Below are positions 22,297 to 35,105 of a stretch of 64,000 nucleotides of DNA, one piece after another. Origin of the DNA: Lingula anatina (lineage: Eukaryota > Brachiopoda > Lingulata > Lingulida > Lingulidae); NCBI RefSeq assembly GCF_001039355.2, contig NW_019776044.1:1-64000 (forward strand), written 5' to 3'. The notes under the pieces were generated by a model, which worked only from the letters and a program-made list of their open reading frames with translations, was not told where the DNA came from and did not search any database. Each line of letters starts with the position of its first letter. Within the stretch, counting starts at the first letter, position 1. The position numbers were made by a program, and so were the translations under genes.

Positions 22297-22378
22297 TTTT
22301 CTTCAGCAGGAATCTTAAACTGGGCTTCCACTTCTTCTGGTTTCTCTTCTTTGGGTACTGAGACTTCAAACTCATCCC
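22297..22378 (-). CDS. PEVK-like linker exon
   Basis: Phase 1 in, phase 2 out. It encodes GDEFEVSVPKEEKPEEVEAQ, then FKIPAEEK. It is the first small exon after the giant exon. The KPEEVEAQFKIP element repeats as KPEDVQAEIKIP in the next exon. Confidence 0.85.
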
Positions 22379-23552
22379 CTAAGAAATATGATAAAGAAAT
22401 ATGATATAGATACATCAAAACAGAAAAATATATATAAATCCAGAAAGTGTTCAATATCAAAAAGGAAATAATTAGACAAAGATGTGTGTGCTCTTTTAAA
22501 AACAGCTTTTAAAATCTAAGATTTCAAAGAATCATGTACTGAAAACTGATCTAAATATAGACTATTAAACAATAGTGTTCCCATGATATCTTATAATTTT
22601 ACTAGAAACTATTCATAAAAAGAACAATTTAAATGTGAATATAATTTTGAAACAAGATTTTGTGCATGACAAGTAATACAGAAAAAAGAAAGAATACATG
22701 ACCTGGTAATCTTGAACCTCTTCACTCTCATAATCATACCATACATTCCAAACAGACATACATGTGCACATAATATTGCTTGTCCATAAAGAATGTTTTA
22801 TAATTATAATGATAACAACAACAAGAACACTTTTTCTTGCTTAATGAGCTCAATATTAACTAAGCATAAAATTAAACATGTGACTATACTACATAAGCAA
22901 CTGTGTGGTGTATACCTAATGCACTAAGCATATTAAATTTCTATATTCATACTAGCAGGCTTGTACTAAATGAGTTATAAATGACTGAACCTTATGTGTA
23001 ATTTTTAATGCTAAGCATATCTATATATTTAGGACAGTAGCAGGCGTGTAATAAATGAGTAAACAATGAGTATAATATTGTCTAAAACATCTACATGACT
23101 TAAAAAGTATGACAAGTATCACTGAAAAACAGTTTGTACAGCAGCCAATTGTATTTCATACAAAGAAGCTTTAACATATATGCAGTTACTAAAGCATTGT
23201 GATTTTTTTGTTTGCAAACAGTAGACACCAGAGCTGACCAAGAACAATAGAAGACAAAAGAGAACAATTGTAATATACTGACATTATATGTAATTACAGC
23301 TGTATTTTCATTGCATTATCATGCTTAATATTCATGACAACATATGAATTCATACAGTACTTGGAATGAAATGGCATGTACAGTACTAAGTAAACATGCA
23401 TATATCTATCCTCAGATATATATTTCTGTATGCCCAATACATCAGTCAGTTCATTTATCTTATAGTTTTCATGATGCATATAACAGGCAGAGACAGGCAA
23501 GAACATAATGACCTCAGGCACAGGCATGAACTGGAGTTTTCATGCTGTGTAC
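22379..23552. other. Intron, 1.2 kb
   Basis: The flanking exons join as K(G|GG)DEF. The interval is AT-rich with short tandem-like runs and shows no coding segment, hairpin or RNA gene that I can support. Confidence 0.8.
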
Positions 23553-26500
23553 CTTTGAGAAATCTCTCTTCTGGAAGATCAGCCACTTCTTGTGCCATTT
23601 CTGGTCTTCTAGCAGCTTCAGGGACCTTTGTACCATCTGAAACTGGCTTTTGGGGCAATTCTGGCACAATAAATGTTATTTCTTCATAAGGTGCCTTGCC
23701 AAATGTTTCAGCTTCAGGCATGATTGTTATTTCTTCTCGGGTCACCTCTGGTTTTTCAGGAACTTCTGGTGCAGTTTCAACAATGTCTTCATGTGGTATG
23801 TCTTCTGAAACTGTTTCTACCCTCAGAGGCACCTCAGGGACTCTTTTAACTTCTGAAATCTCTTCCTCCTTTATAATAATTTCATGCTTTTTAGATATGT
23901 CAGGAGCAGTTACAGCATATTCCTCAGAGGGCACCTCTTCAGATACCTCCTGAACTTTATGCATCTCTGCTGGTTTCTTCTCTGCCTCAGTTATTTGTTC
24001 TTCCTCTTCCTTAACATCACTAATGGCCATTTCCTCTGATGGAACCTCTTGAGATACCTCATCAGCTTTTTGAAGCACTTTCGGTACCTTTTCTGCCTCT
24101 GTGATTTGTTCTTCCTCTTCTTTTACATCAGGTTTCTGAGGAACCTCAAGGGCACAAATGGCCATTTCCTCTAATGGTACCTCTTCAGATACCTCATCAG
24201 CTTTTTGAGGCACTTTCAGTACCTTTTCTGCCTCTGCTATTTGTTCTTTCTCTTCCATCTCATTAGGTTTCTGAGGAGCCTCAAGGGCACTAATGGTCAT
24301 TTCCTCTGATGAAACCTCTTCAGATACCTCATCAGCTTTTTGAGCCACTTTTGGTACCTTTTCTGCCTCTGCGATTTGTTCTTCCACTTCCTTCACATCA
24401 GGTTTCAGAGGAACATCAGGGGTACTTATGGCTATTTCCTCAGATGGAACCTCTTCAGATACCTCATCAGCTTTTTGAGGCACTTTTGGTACCTTTTCTG
24501 CCTCAGTTATTTGTTCTTCCTCATCCTTCACATCAGGTTTCTTAGGAACCACAGGGGCACTAATGGGCATTTCCTCTGATGGTACCTCTTCTGATACCTC
24601 ATCAGCTTTATGGGTCTCCTCTGGTTTCTTCTCTGCCTCAGTGTCTTCAACTTTCTCTTCCTCCACATCAGGTTTCTCAAGAACCTCAGGGGCACCAACA
24701 GGCATTTCCTCAGATGGGAACTCTTCAGGTGCCTCCTCAACTTTCTGAGGCACTTCTGGTATCTCTTCTTCTTGAGATACCACTCCTTCATCCTCAAAAC
24801 CTTTTACCTCATCCCCTTGCTGAAGGATAAGATCACATCTTGTTTCAGCAAGACCATATTCATTAACTGCCCTACACATATACTGACCCTGGTCTTCAGG
24901 AAAGGTTTCCAATAGAGTTAATTTGCATACACCGTCTTTAACTGGACTTATTTCTATAGTATCACTTTCTGAGAGCATGTCCTCATCCAGATACCAATTT
25001 ACCTCTTCTGGAGTGCCTTTCAATTGGCATGTGAATTCCACAGATTGACCAGGCTGGAAGGTCAAGTCAGTCATTGTAACAACAAATTGTGGAGCCTCAC
25101 AGATTTCTTCCAGTTTTTCTGGAGAAATTCCATCATCAGCTTTTTCTGAGAGAATTTCCTCCAAATGCTGTGTTGCAACTTCAGGTACAGCTTCCTTATC
25201 TTCCTTTTGTGAAATAATTGTCTTCAGATCTTCCGCCATTTCAGACTGAACATCTTGCTGTAATTGGAGGTCAGTTTTATCTCCAAGATCCCACTCCGAA
25301 ATGTTTTCAAGTTCACCTTCTGATAGTTCGTCCTCATCAATAGTCTCAAGATCAAACAGGTACTCTGTTGTGTGCATGAACTGTACAGCTGCTCTAGATA
25401 ATGGCTGCCACAGAGAATCTATTTCATCAGGCATAGAGATGACATTTTCAAATGGCATTACAAATATTAAATCAGAATAAAACTGATCCACTGATTCCTC
25501 TGTAAATACCTCTGCAGAAGTTTCTTCAAATTTTAACAATGCCTTGCTAATGTCCTCTACTTTTCTTTCCTCTTCTCCATGTAAATCAGCTTCTTCCATT
25601 TCTGTAATAAAGGACTCTGTTATTTCATCTACTACCTGACGAGATACCTCACCTGGTGTAGGTTGAATAACAAGTTCAGTCTCAGGCAATTCAGGTGCTG
25701 TAGCAATGTCTTCTCTAGTAACGGTGACAACTTCTGTAGTTTGTTCTGTTTGTGGCACAGAAAGGTCCTCTGATTTTTTAATTTCACTGACTGGAAGAAA
25801 TTCTTCACCCATCTCTTCAATTTCTTCAGTGGTTACACTGACTATTTCAGTCACTTCCTCAAAGCTTTCTGGTACCTCAAGAACAACTTCTTGCCCCTCT
25901 TCCTTAGGTATCTGAATTTCTATCTCCTGCAGAGGTAGCAATTCCTCAGGCATTTCACTTGGGAAAGTAACTGTTATAGCAGCTGTTTCTCCTGTTGGCT
26001 TCTCCCCCTCCAGTGGCTTGCCAGGATAGAATTCCTCTTCCTCAGCTACAATTTGGACAGTTATTGTCTCCATTGTATCTGATCTCTCTTCAATAATTTC
26101 AACTTCTGGGATATCCTCTTCTACCACTATGATGTAAGCCCTTGTCTCATCAATACCAAACTCATTCACAGCTCTGCACACATATTCTCCTTGATTTTCA
26201 GGGTGCACAGCAAGTAGTGTAAGTGTGCAAACACCTTCATCTGTTCTTGACACTTCTACATCTTCACTTTCTACAATTTCTTCTTCATCCAAAAGCCAAA
26301 TCACATCTTTAGGTTGTCCAGCCACTTTGCATGTAAGAGTAACAGGTTGACCTAGTTCTGCAGTCATAGTGCTGAGATGTGTTACAAATCTAGGTGGCCG
26401 CTGTGATTTGTCTGCTATTCCATCATCTGAAATACCCTTGAGCTCGTCTACTGGCTTTTCCTCCAAATCTGTTTCTTTCATAATGATAACCTGTTCTTTT

Positions 26501-29500
26501 TCCTTGGGTATCTCAATTTCTATTTCTTGTACAGGTAACAGTTCATCTGGCTTTTCACCAGGGACGTCCACTGTAAGAGCAGTGGTTTCTCTTGTTGGCC
26601 TTTCCTCTTTTTGTGGCTTCTCCAGAAACGCTTCTTCTTCTGGCACATCTTCAACTTTTACCTCTTCTCTAGTGTCAGTTGTGACCTCTATAATTTCAAC
26701 CTCTGGGATATCCTCTTCTACCACTATGATGTAAGCTCTGGTCTCATCTGTTCCAAATTCATTCACAGCCCTGCACACATATTCCCCTTGATCTTCGGGG
26801 TGCACGGCATGCAGTGTAAGTCTGCAGACACCTTCATCTGTTCTTGTCACTTCTACATCTTCATTTTCTACAATTTCTTCTTCATCCAGAAGCCAAATGA
26901 CTTCTTTGGGTTGTCCAGCCACTTTGCATGTAAGAGTTACAGGTTGACCCAGTTCTGCAGTCACAGTGCTGAGATGTGTTACAAATCTTGGAGATTGTCC
27001 TGGTTTCTTTTCAACCACATCCTCTGTCACAACTGTTGGTTGTTTGACAGGCTTTTCCTCTATGTCTGGTTTTTCATGAACAATTTCCTGTTCTTTCTCC
27101 TTTGGTATCTCAATTTCTATTTCTTCTAGAGGTAGCAGTTCACCGGGCTTTTCACCACAGATTTCCACTGTAATACCAGTGGTTTCTCTTGTTGGTTTTT
27201 CAATAAACTCAGGTTTTTCAGGAATGATTTCCTGTTCTTTTTCCTTGGGTATCTCAATTTCTATTTCTTGTACAGGTAACAGTTCATCTGGCTTTTCACC
27301 AGGGACGTCCACTGTAAGAGCAGTGGTTTCTCTTGTTGGCCTTTCCTCTTTTTGTGGCTTCTCCGGAAATGCTTCTTCTTCTGGCACATCTTCAACTTTT
27401 ACCTCTTCTCTAGTGTCAGTTGTGACCTCTATAATTTCAACCTCTGGGATATCCTCTTCTACCACTATGATGTAAGCTCTGGTCTCATCTGTTCCAAATT
27501 CATTCACAGCCCTGCACACATATTCCCCTTGATCTTCGGGGTGCACGGCATGCAGTGTAAGTCTGCAGACACCTTCATCTGTTCTTGTCACTTCTACATC
27601 TTCATTTTCTACAATTTCTTCTTCATCCAGAAGCCAAATGACTTCTTTGGGTTGTCCAGCCACTTTGCATGTAAGAGTTACAGGTTGACCCAGTTCTGCA
27701 GTCACAGTGCTGAGATGTGTTACAAATCTTGGAGATTGTCCTGGTTTCTTTTCAACCACATCCTCTGTCACAACTGTTGGTTGTTTGACAGGTTTTTCCT
27801 CTATGTCTGGTTTTTCATGAACAATTTCCTGTTCTTTCTCCTTTGGTATCTCAATTTCTATTTCTTCTAGAGGTAGCAGTTCACCGGGCTTTTCACCACA
27901 GATTTCCACTGTAATACCAGTGGTTTCTCTTGTTGGTTTTTCAATAAACTCAGGTTTTTCAGGAATGATTTCCTGTTCTTTTTCCTTGGGTATCTCAATT
28001 TCTATTTCTTGTACAGGTAACAGTTCATCTGGCTTTTCACCAGGGACGTCCACTGTAAGAGCAGTGGTTTCTCTTGTTGGCCTTTCCTCTTTTTGTGGCT
28101 TCTCCGGAAATGCTTCTTCTTCTGGCACATCTTCAACTTTTACCTCTTCTCTAGTGTCAGTTGTGACCTCTATAATTTCAACCTCTGGGATATCCTCTTC
28201 TACCACTATGATGTAAGCTCTGGTCTCATCTGTTCCAAATTCATTCACAGCCCTGCACACATATTCCCCTTGATCTTCGGGGTGCACGGCATGCAGTGTA
28301 AGTCTGCAGACACCTTCATCTGTTCTTGTCACTTCTACATCTTCATTTTCTACAATTTCTTCTTCATCCAGAAGCCAAATGACTTCTTTGGGTTGTCCAG
28401 CCACTTTGCATGTAAGAGTTACAGGTTGACCCAGTTCTGCAGTCACAGTGCTGAGATGTGTTACAAATCTTGGAGATTGTCCTGGTTTCTTTTCAACCAC
28501 ATCCTCTGTCACAACTGTTGGTTGTTTGACAGGTTTTTCCTCTATGTCTGGTTTTTCATGAACAATTTCCTGTTCTTTCTCCTTTGGTATCTCAATTTCT
28601 ATTTCTTCTAGAGGTAGCAGTTCACCGGGCTTTTCACCACAGATTTCCACTGTAATACCAGTGGTTTCTCTTGTTGGTTTTTCAATAAACTCAGGTTTTT
28701 CAGGAATGATTTCCTGTTCTTTTTCCTTGGGTATCTCAATTTCTATTTCTTGTACAGGTAACAGTTCATCTGGCTTTTCACCAGGGACGTCCACTGTAAG
28801 AGCAGTGGTTTCTCTTGTTGGCCTTTCCTCTTTTTGTGGCTTCTCCGGAAATGCTTCTTCTTCTGGCACATCTTCAACTTTTACCTCTTCTCTAGTGTCA
28901 GTTGTGACCTCTATAATTTCAACCTCTGGGATATCCTCTTCTACCACTATGATGTAAGCTCTGGTCTCATCTGTTCCAAATTCATTCACAGCCCTGCACA
29001 CATATTCCCCTTGATCTTCGGGGTGCACGGCATGCAGTGTAAGTCTGCAGACACCTTCATCTGTTCTTGTCACTTCTACATCTTCATTTTCTACAATTTC
29101 TTCTTCATCCAGAAGCCAAATGACTTCTTTGGGTTGTCCAGCCACTTTGCATGTAAGAGTTACAGGTTGACCCAGTTCTGCAGTCACAGTGCTGAGATGT
29201 GTTACAAATCTTGGAGATTGTCCTGGTTTCTTTTCAACCACATCCTCTGTCACAACTGTTGGTTGTTTGACAGGTTTTTCCTCTATGTCTGGTTTTTCAT
29301 GAACTATTTCCTGTTCTTTCTCCTTTGGTATCTCAATTTCTATTTCTTCTAGAGGTAGCAGTTCACCGGGCTTTTCACCAGAGACTTCTACTGTAATAGC
29401 AGTGATTTCTTTTGTTGGCTTCAATTCTTTTTGTGTTTTTTCAGCCATTATTTCTTCTACTCTTGCTTTGGGTATCTCAATTTCAATCCCTTGTAGTGGA

Positions 29501-32500
29501 AGCAACTTCTCTGGTTTGCCAGGAATATCAAGGCTGATTTCCTCACTGTAGGTAGTTTCCATCTCACTAGTGGTAGGGATCTTTTTCTCAGAAGACTCTT
29601 CTAAAGGGTATTCTGACACACATGGGACATCCTCTTCCATTTCAGATATATGTAATTCTTCATGTATCTCCTCTATTGTATCTTCAGTTACTTTGGATTC
29701 AGTAATATCAGTAACTATTTCCTCATGCTCAGACTCAATTTCTTCTTCTGTGACCGTGAGATAAGCTGTCGTGGTATTTTCACCATAATCATTCACCACT
29801 TTACACATGTATTCCCCTTCGTCTTCTGAAGTTACCTCATGGATTGTTAGTTTTGAAGTGTCATCTTTGGTAGTTACTTCAATTGTCTCACTCTCCTCTA
29901 TCTCTTCCTCATCTAAGAACCAGGTGACTTCTTTTGGTATCCCTATAATCTGCACTTCAAACTCTACAGGTTGTCCGGGCTTTGCTTTTAAGTCTTTTAA
30001 AGACTCCACAAATCTGGGTGCCACAGCTTCTTTTTCTTCAGCTTTTTCCATCAAGGGTACACCCTCTTCACCCATTGTTGGATGTACTATTGTGACGTCT
30101 TCAACAGGTGTGTCTTCAATGTCAGCTGGAGATTTTTCTTGAGGTTTTGGCACTGTTGCTGTTGTTACGGATTCTTTTTCTTCTTCAGGTTTGATTTCAC
30201 TAAGATGAGTATATGTCTCATCAATTTCATGAGTATACTCTGTAGTGTGTAAGAACTGCAGTGGTGCCCTTGAGGGAATGCTAGTACCAATACGCCTATT
30301 CTCCAAGACAAGAGGCCCTACCTCTTCTACAGCAAGCAGGGTAGTTTCCTCTAATACATGCTCCTGTGGCCAGTCCAACCTAGCATACATGAACTGCATA
30401 ACAGTGCGGCTCACACTCTGAGTTATGAAGTCTTTCTTCTCAAATAAAGGCCCCACATCCTCAGTAGGACTCACACATGTGTATGCAGTGATTATTTTCT
30501 CAGATGATTCAAATGGGAGAACCTCCTCCTCAGGAGACAATTCATAGAACTCCTTTTCTATGATCTCTTCTTCATAAGTATAGATCTCTTCCTCTTCTGT
30601 AATTGTGTCCTCTGAGAGGGTCAAAAGTGCCCTGGTCACATCCTCACCATAATCGTTGACTGCCCTGCACATATATTCACCCTGATCTTCAGGGTGTGCC
30701 TCCTTAATGATTAGTGTACAAATGCCTTGTTCTGTGAAAGATATTTCAATATCTTCCCTTTCTTCAATTACCTCTTCATCAAGATACCAAGTAATCCTTA
30801 TTTTGGGTGATCCAATGACTTGACACTGAAAGCGAACTTGTTGCCTTGGTTTGAATGTTATATGGGACAATGTTGTTACAAACTTTGGTGCCTGTGGTTT
30901 TGTGGAAGCTATGGTAGGTAATATATCAGTTTCAATTTCATCTGGTTTTTCTTTACTTCCTAAAGGCAAAGTTCTACCTGCAGGCTTCACTGAATCTACT
31001 TTTTCGTCGTAGGGAGTGGCCATATCTAAGGTCTCAGTTACAGATTTCTTTTCGATTTCTTTAGTTACTTGGGAAATTTGGGGACCTTCTGATTTTGAAA
31101 CAATCAGTTGAATTGCAGATGGACCTTTACCTGCAATATCAACTTCAATTTCTACTTTTCCACTGGTGTCAACATCTTCATCCTCATGCTGAGTTTTCTG
31201 CACATCAATATCTAGTCTTTCAGAAAACTGTTTTTCTTTTCCAGGTTCATGTGAGGTGTCAGGCCACCTATCCTCCTCTGTTGTTTCATCATCATCAGGC
31301 CACCTATCTCTTTCAGCAGTGATTGCCAACTCCTCCTCTTCCTTAGTTCCAACATCTGGTATGCAGATTTCTTCTTCTAAAGCATCTTCCAATGCTTCTT
31401 CGAGGGTATCAATTGGTTGGTCAGGGGCTTCTTCAATAATTATCATAGGGACTCCTTCAGCTGGGGTGACATCTGTTTCATCTTTTATGATCCCAAAATC
31501 TAACTCATCCCTTTCAACTATCAAATGAGCCAAAGAGGTAGCCTCCCCATATTCATTAACCACTCTTACCATGTACTCACCCTCATCCTCAGGAAAACAT
31601 TCCTCAATAAAAAGTTCACACACTCCCTCATCACTACGTGATATCACATAAACCTCATCATCTGTAATCTCAGCCCTATCTAAATACCATGTCACTTGGT
31701 TAGGTTTACCTGACACAACACACACAAACCTTACAGGCTGTCCATCTTTTACCCTTAAATCTTGTAACTCAGATATGAATGTTGGAACCTCACCTTTGAC
31801 CTCCCCTATCTCAATAACCTTACAAACTTCAGAAGGCAATTCCTTTTCTGCCTCCTTAACTTCAGAAGGAATTTCTTCCACAGGAATTGTAACTGTATCT
31901 TTTGGTTGCACTTCCTTTGTTGTTTCTGAAACAACCTTGGCTGTTTGAATTTCAGCTCTTGAGACTGAGGGTGCTTCTTTTTCAACTTGTGGAGTTTCAG
32001 AAATTTCTTCTTCTGGTTGTATAACTTCAGCTTCTGCAGCTACCTTCTCTGAAATCTCAAGTTGGACAACTTCTGCTTGCTCTTCAGTTTTTGTCTCTGA
32101 TGGAAGTTTCTTTTCAGCCTCCTTAATTTCAGAGGGTACCTCCTCACTAGGTACAGTAGATACCTCTCTAGGCTTTGTTTCCTCTGTGATCTCAAGTTCA
32201 ATACTAGCGACCTGTTCTTCTGTTTTGGCTTCTGATGGAAGTCTTTTTTCTGCCTCCTTTACCTCAGATGGTACTTCCTCACTAGGAGCAGTAGATACCT
32301 CCTCAGGCTTAGTTTCCTCTGTGATCTCAAGTTCAATAGAGGCAACCTGTTCTTCTGTTTTGGCTTCAGAAGGCAATTTCTTTTCAACCTCCTTAACCTC
32401 AGATGGTACTTCCTCACTAGGAGCAGTAGATACCTCCTCAGGCTTTGTTTCCTTTATGATCTCAAGTTCAACACTGGCCACCTGTTCTTCGGTTTTGGCT

Positions 32501-35105
32501 TCAGTAGGCAATTTCTTTTCTGCCTCCTTAACCTCAGATGGTACTTCCTCACTAGGAGCAGTAGATACCTCCTCAGGCTTAGTTTCCTCTGTGATCTCAA
32601 GTTCAACACTGGCCACCTGTTCTTCGGTTTTGGCTTCAGTAGGCAATTTCTTTTCTGCCTCCTTAACCTCAGATGGTACTTCCTCACTAGGAGCAGTAGA
32701 TACCTCCTCAGGCTTAGTTTCCTCTGTGATCTCAAGTTCAACACTGGCCACCTGTTCTTCTGTTTTGGCTTCAGTAGGCAATTTCTTTTCTGCCTCCTTA
32801 ACCTCAGATGGTACTTCCTCACTAGGAGCAGTAGATACCTCCTCAGGCTTAGTTTCCTCTGTGATCTCAAGTTCAACACTGGCCACCTGTTCTTCTGTTT
32901 TGGCTTCAGTAGGCAATTTCTTTTCTGCCTCCTTAACCTCAGATGGTACTTCCTCACTAGGAGCAGTAGATACCTCCTCAGGCTTAGTTTCCTCTGTGAT
33001 CTCAAGTTCAACACTGGCCACCTGTTCTTCTGTTTTGGCTTCAGTAGGCAATTTCTTTTCTGCCTCCTTAACCTCAGATGGTACTTCCTCACTAGGAGCA
33101 GTAGATACCTCCTCAGGCTTAGTTTCCTCTGTGATCTCAAGTTCAACACTGGCCACCTGTTCTTCTGTTTTGGCTTCAGTAGGCAATTTCTTTTCTGCCT
33201 CCTTAACCTCAGATGGTACTTCCTCACTAGGAGCAGTAGATACCTCCTCAGGCTTAGTTTCCTCTGTGATCTCAAGTTCAACACTGGCCACCTGTTCTTC
33301 TGTTTTGGCTTCAGTAGGCAATTTCTTTTCTGCCTCCTTAACCTCAGATGGTACTTCCTCACTAGGAGCAGTAGATACCTCCTCAGGCTTAGTTTCCTCT
33401 GTGATCTCAAGTTCAACACTGGCCACCTGTTCTTCTGTTTTGGCTTCAGTAGGCAATTTCTTTTCTGCCTCCTTAACCTCAGATGGTACTTCCTCACTAG
33501 GAGCAGTAGATACCTCCTCAGGCTTAGTTTCCTCTGTGATCTCAAGTTCAACACTGGCCACCTGTTCTTCTGTTTTGGCTTCAGTAGGCAATTTCTTTTC
33601 TGCCTCCTTAACCTCAGATGGTACTTCCTCACTAGGAGCAGTAGATACCTCCTCAGGCTTAGTTTCCTCTGTGATCTCAAGTTCAACACTGGCCACCTGT
33701 TCTTCGGTTTTGGCTTCAGTAGGCAATCTCTTTTCTGCCTCCTTAACCTCAGATGGTACTTCCTCACTAGGAGCAGTAGATACCTCCTCAGGCTTAGTTT
33801 CCTCTGTGATCTCAAGTTCAATAGAGGCAACCTGTTCTTCTGTTTTGGCTTCAGAAGGCAATTTCTTTTCTGCCTCCTTAACCTCAGATGGTACTTCCTC
33901 ACTAGGAGCAGTAGATACCTCCTCAGGCTTTGTTTCCTTTATGATCTCAAGTTCAACACTGGCCACCTGTTCTTCTGTTTTGGCTTCAGTAGGCAATTTC
34001 TTTTCTGCCTCCTTAACCTCAGATGGTACTTCCTCACTAGGAGCAGTAGATACCTCCTCAGGCTTTGTTTCCTCTGTGATCTCAAGTTCAACACTGGCCA
34101 CCTGTTCTTCTGTTTTGGCTTCAGTAGGCAATTTCTTTTCTGCCTCCTTAACCTCAGATGGTACTTCCTCACTAGGAGCAGTAGATACCTCCTCAGGCTT
34201 AGTTTCCTCTGTGATCTCAAGTTCAACACTGGCCACCTGTTCTTCGGTTTTGGCTTCAGTAGGCAATTTCTTTTCTGCCTCCTTAACCTCAGATGGTACT
34301 TCCTCACTAGGAGCAGTAGATACCTCCTCAGGCTTAGTTTCCTCTGTGATCTCAAGTTCAACACTGGCCACCTGTTCTTCGGTTTTGGCTTCAGTAGGCA
34401 ATTTCTTTTCTGCCTCCTTAACCTCAGATGGTACTTCCTCACTAGGAGCAGTAGATACCTCCTCAGGCTTAGTTTCCTCTGTGATCTCAAGTTCAACACT
34501 GGCCACCTGTTCTTCTGTTTTGGCTTCAGTAGGCAATTTCTTTTCTGCCTCCTTAACCTCAGATGGTACTTCCTCACTAGGAGCAGTAGATACCTCCTCA
34601 GGTTTAGTTTCCTCTGTGATCTCAAGCTCAACACTGGCCACCTGTTCTTCAGTTTTGGCTTCAGAAGGCAATTTCTTTTCTGCCTCCTTATCCTCAGATG
34701 GTACTTCCTCACTAGGAGCAGGAGATACCTCCTCAGGCTTAGTTTCCTCTGTGATCTCAAGTTCAACACTGGCCACCTCTTCTGTTTTGGCTTCAGTAAG
34801 CAATTTCTTTTGTGAAATTTCTTCTTCAGGCTGTGTGACTACAGCCTCTACAGCAACTTTTTCTGGAATTTCGTATTCCAACTGTGCTGTCTGTTCTTTT
34901 GTTGTAGCTGGTGCAACAGCCTGCTCTGCGTCAGCTTCAGATGAAATCTGTTCTTCTCTTCCTTCTATAGATTTGGGAATCACATCTGACTGCCACCCTG
35001 CAATTGATTCATCAACCAATTCTTCTTCCACTGCTTCAGCTAATATGGCATCTTCTGTTGCTTTAGCTTCATTTGTCTTTACATCACTTGGAGCCTTTGG
35101 TTCTG
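23553..35105 (-). CDS. Giant 11.5-kb exon: PEVK-like arrays and nine Ig domains
   Basis: One uninterrupted coding exon of 11,553 bp (2 + 3,850 codons + 1; phase 1 at both ends; starts (A)EPKAPSDV, ends ERFLK). In transcript order: acidic leader; a 45-residue repeat array (about 34,815-32,100); Ig domains at about 31794-31512, 30898-30611, 30028-29742, 29220-28932, 28479-28191, 27738-27450, 26997-26709, 26400-26110 and 25104-24811; then a second 45-residue array (about 24,760-23,930) and an acidic tail. The Ig domains share a V(I/T)W(Y/L)LDE(E/D) core. The third has Val instead of the B-strand Cys. The composition (Glu, Lys, Val, Pro, Thr, Ser) is that of an elastic PEVK spring. In vertebrate titin the PEVK region is spread over many tiny exons, so one exon of this size is notable. 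Confidence 0.95.
23930..24760 (-). repeat. 135-bp coding tandem array (second 45-residue array)
   Basis: Units near KVPQKADEVSEEVPSEEM, then PxVPxKPDVKEEEEQIAEAE, repeat at an exact 135-bp spacing: the GCTTTTTGA-type landmark falls at 24065, 24200, 24335, 24470 and 24605. There are about six to eight units, more diverged than the 32-35 kb array. One unit lacks the PxVPxKPD part, an in-frame deletion. Confidence 0.88.
26490..29400 (-). repeat. 741-bp tandem units, each Ig domain plus linker
   Basis: About four consecutive units of 247 codons. Each has an Ig domain (PRFVTHLSTVTAELGQ to AYIIVVEED) and a linker holding two ~48-residue elements with GEKPxELLPxxEIEIEIPKE. Identical segments recur exactly 741 bp apart, for example at 27179, 27920 and 28661, with only isolated substitutions. 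A diverged fifth Ig copy sits at 26110-26400. Near identity at silent sites implies recent duplication or ongoing gene conversion. Confidence 0.95.
32100..34815 (-). repeat. 135-bp coding tandem array (20 PEVK-like units)
   Basis: Twenty units at exact 135-bp spacing (landmark GCCTCCTTA from about 32115 to 34680), with no indels. The 45-residue unit is EVKEAEKKLPTEAKTEEQVA, then SVELEITEETKPEEVSTAPS, then EEVPS. A distinctive variant block (IIKETKPEE, then SIELEIT, then EKRLP) occurs twice, 1485 bp (11 units) apart, showing that a block of units was duplicated together. Confidence 0.96.

Noticed and set aside
26611-29352. Repeated 172-codon plus-strand frames rich in Phe/Tyr/Trp that might suggest membrane proteins
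   Set aside because: Antisense of the 741-bp Ig units; their recurrence every 741 bp follows the repeat.
32454-34769. Arg/Leu-rich minus-strand frames (RKYHLRLRRQKRNCLLKPKQ-type) within the array
   Set aside because: Frame-shifted reading of the same repeat; the in-frame exon is continuous and carries recognisable domains.
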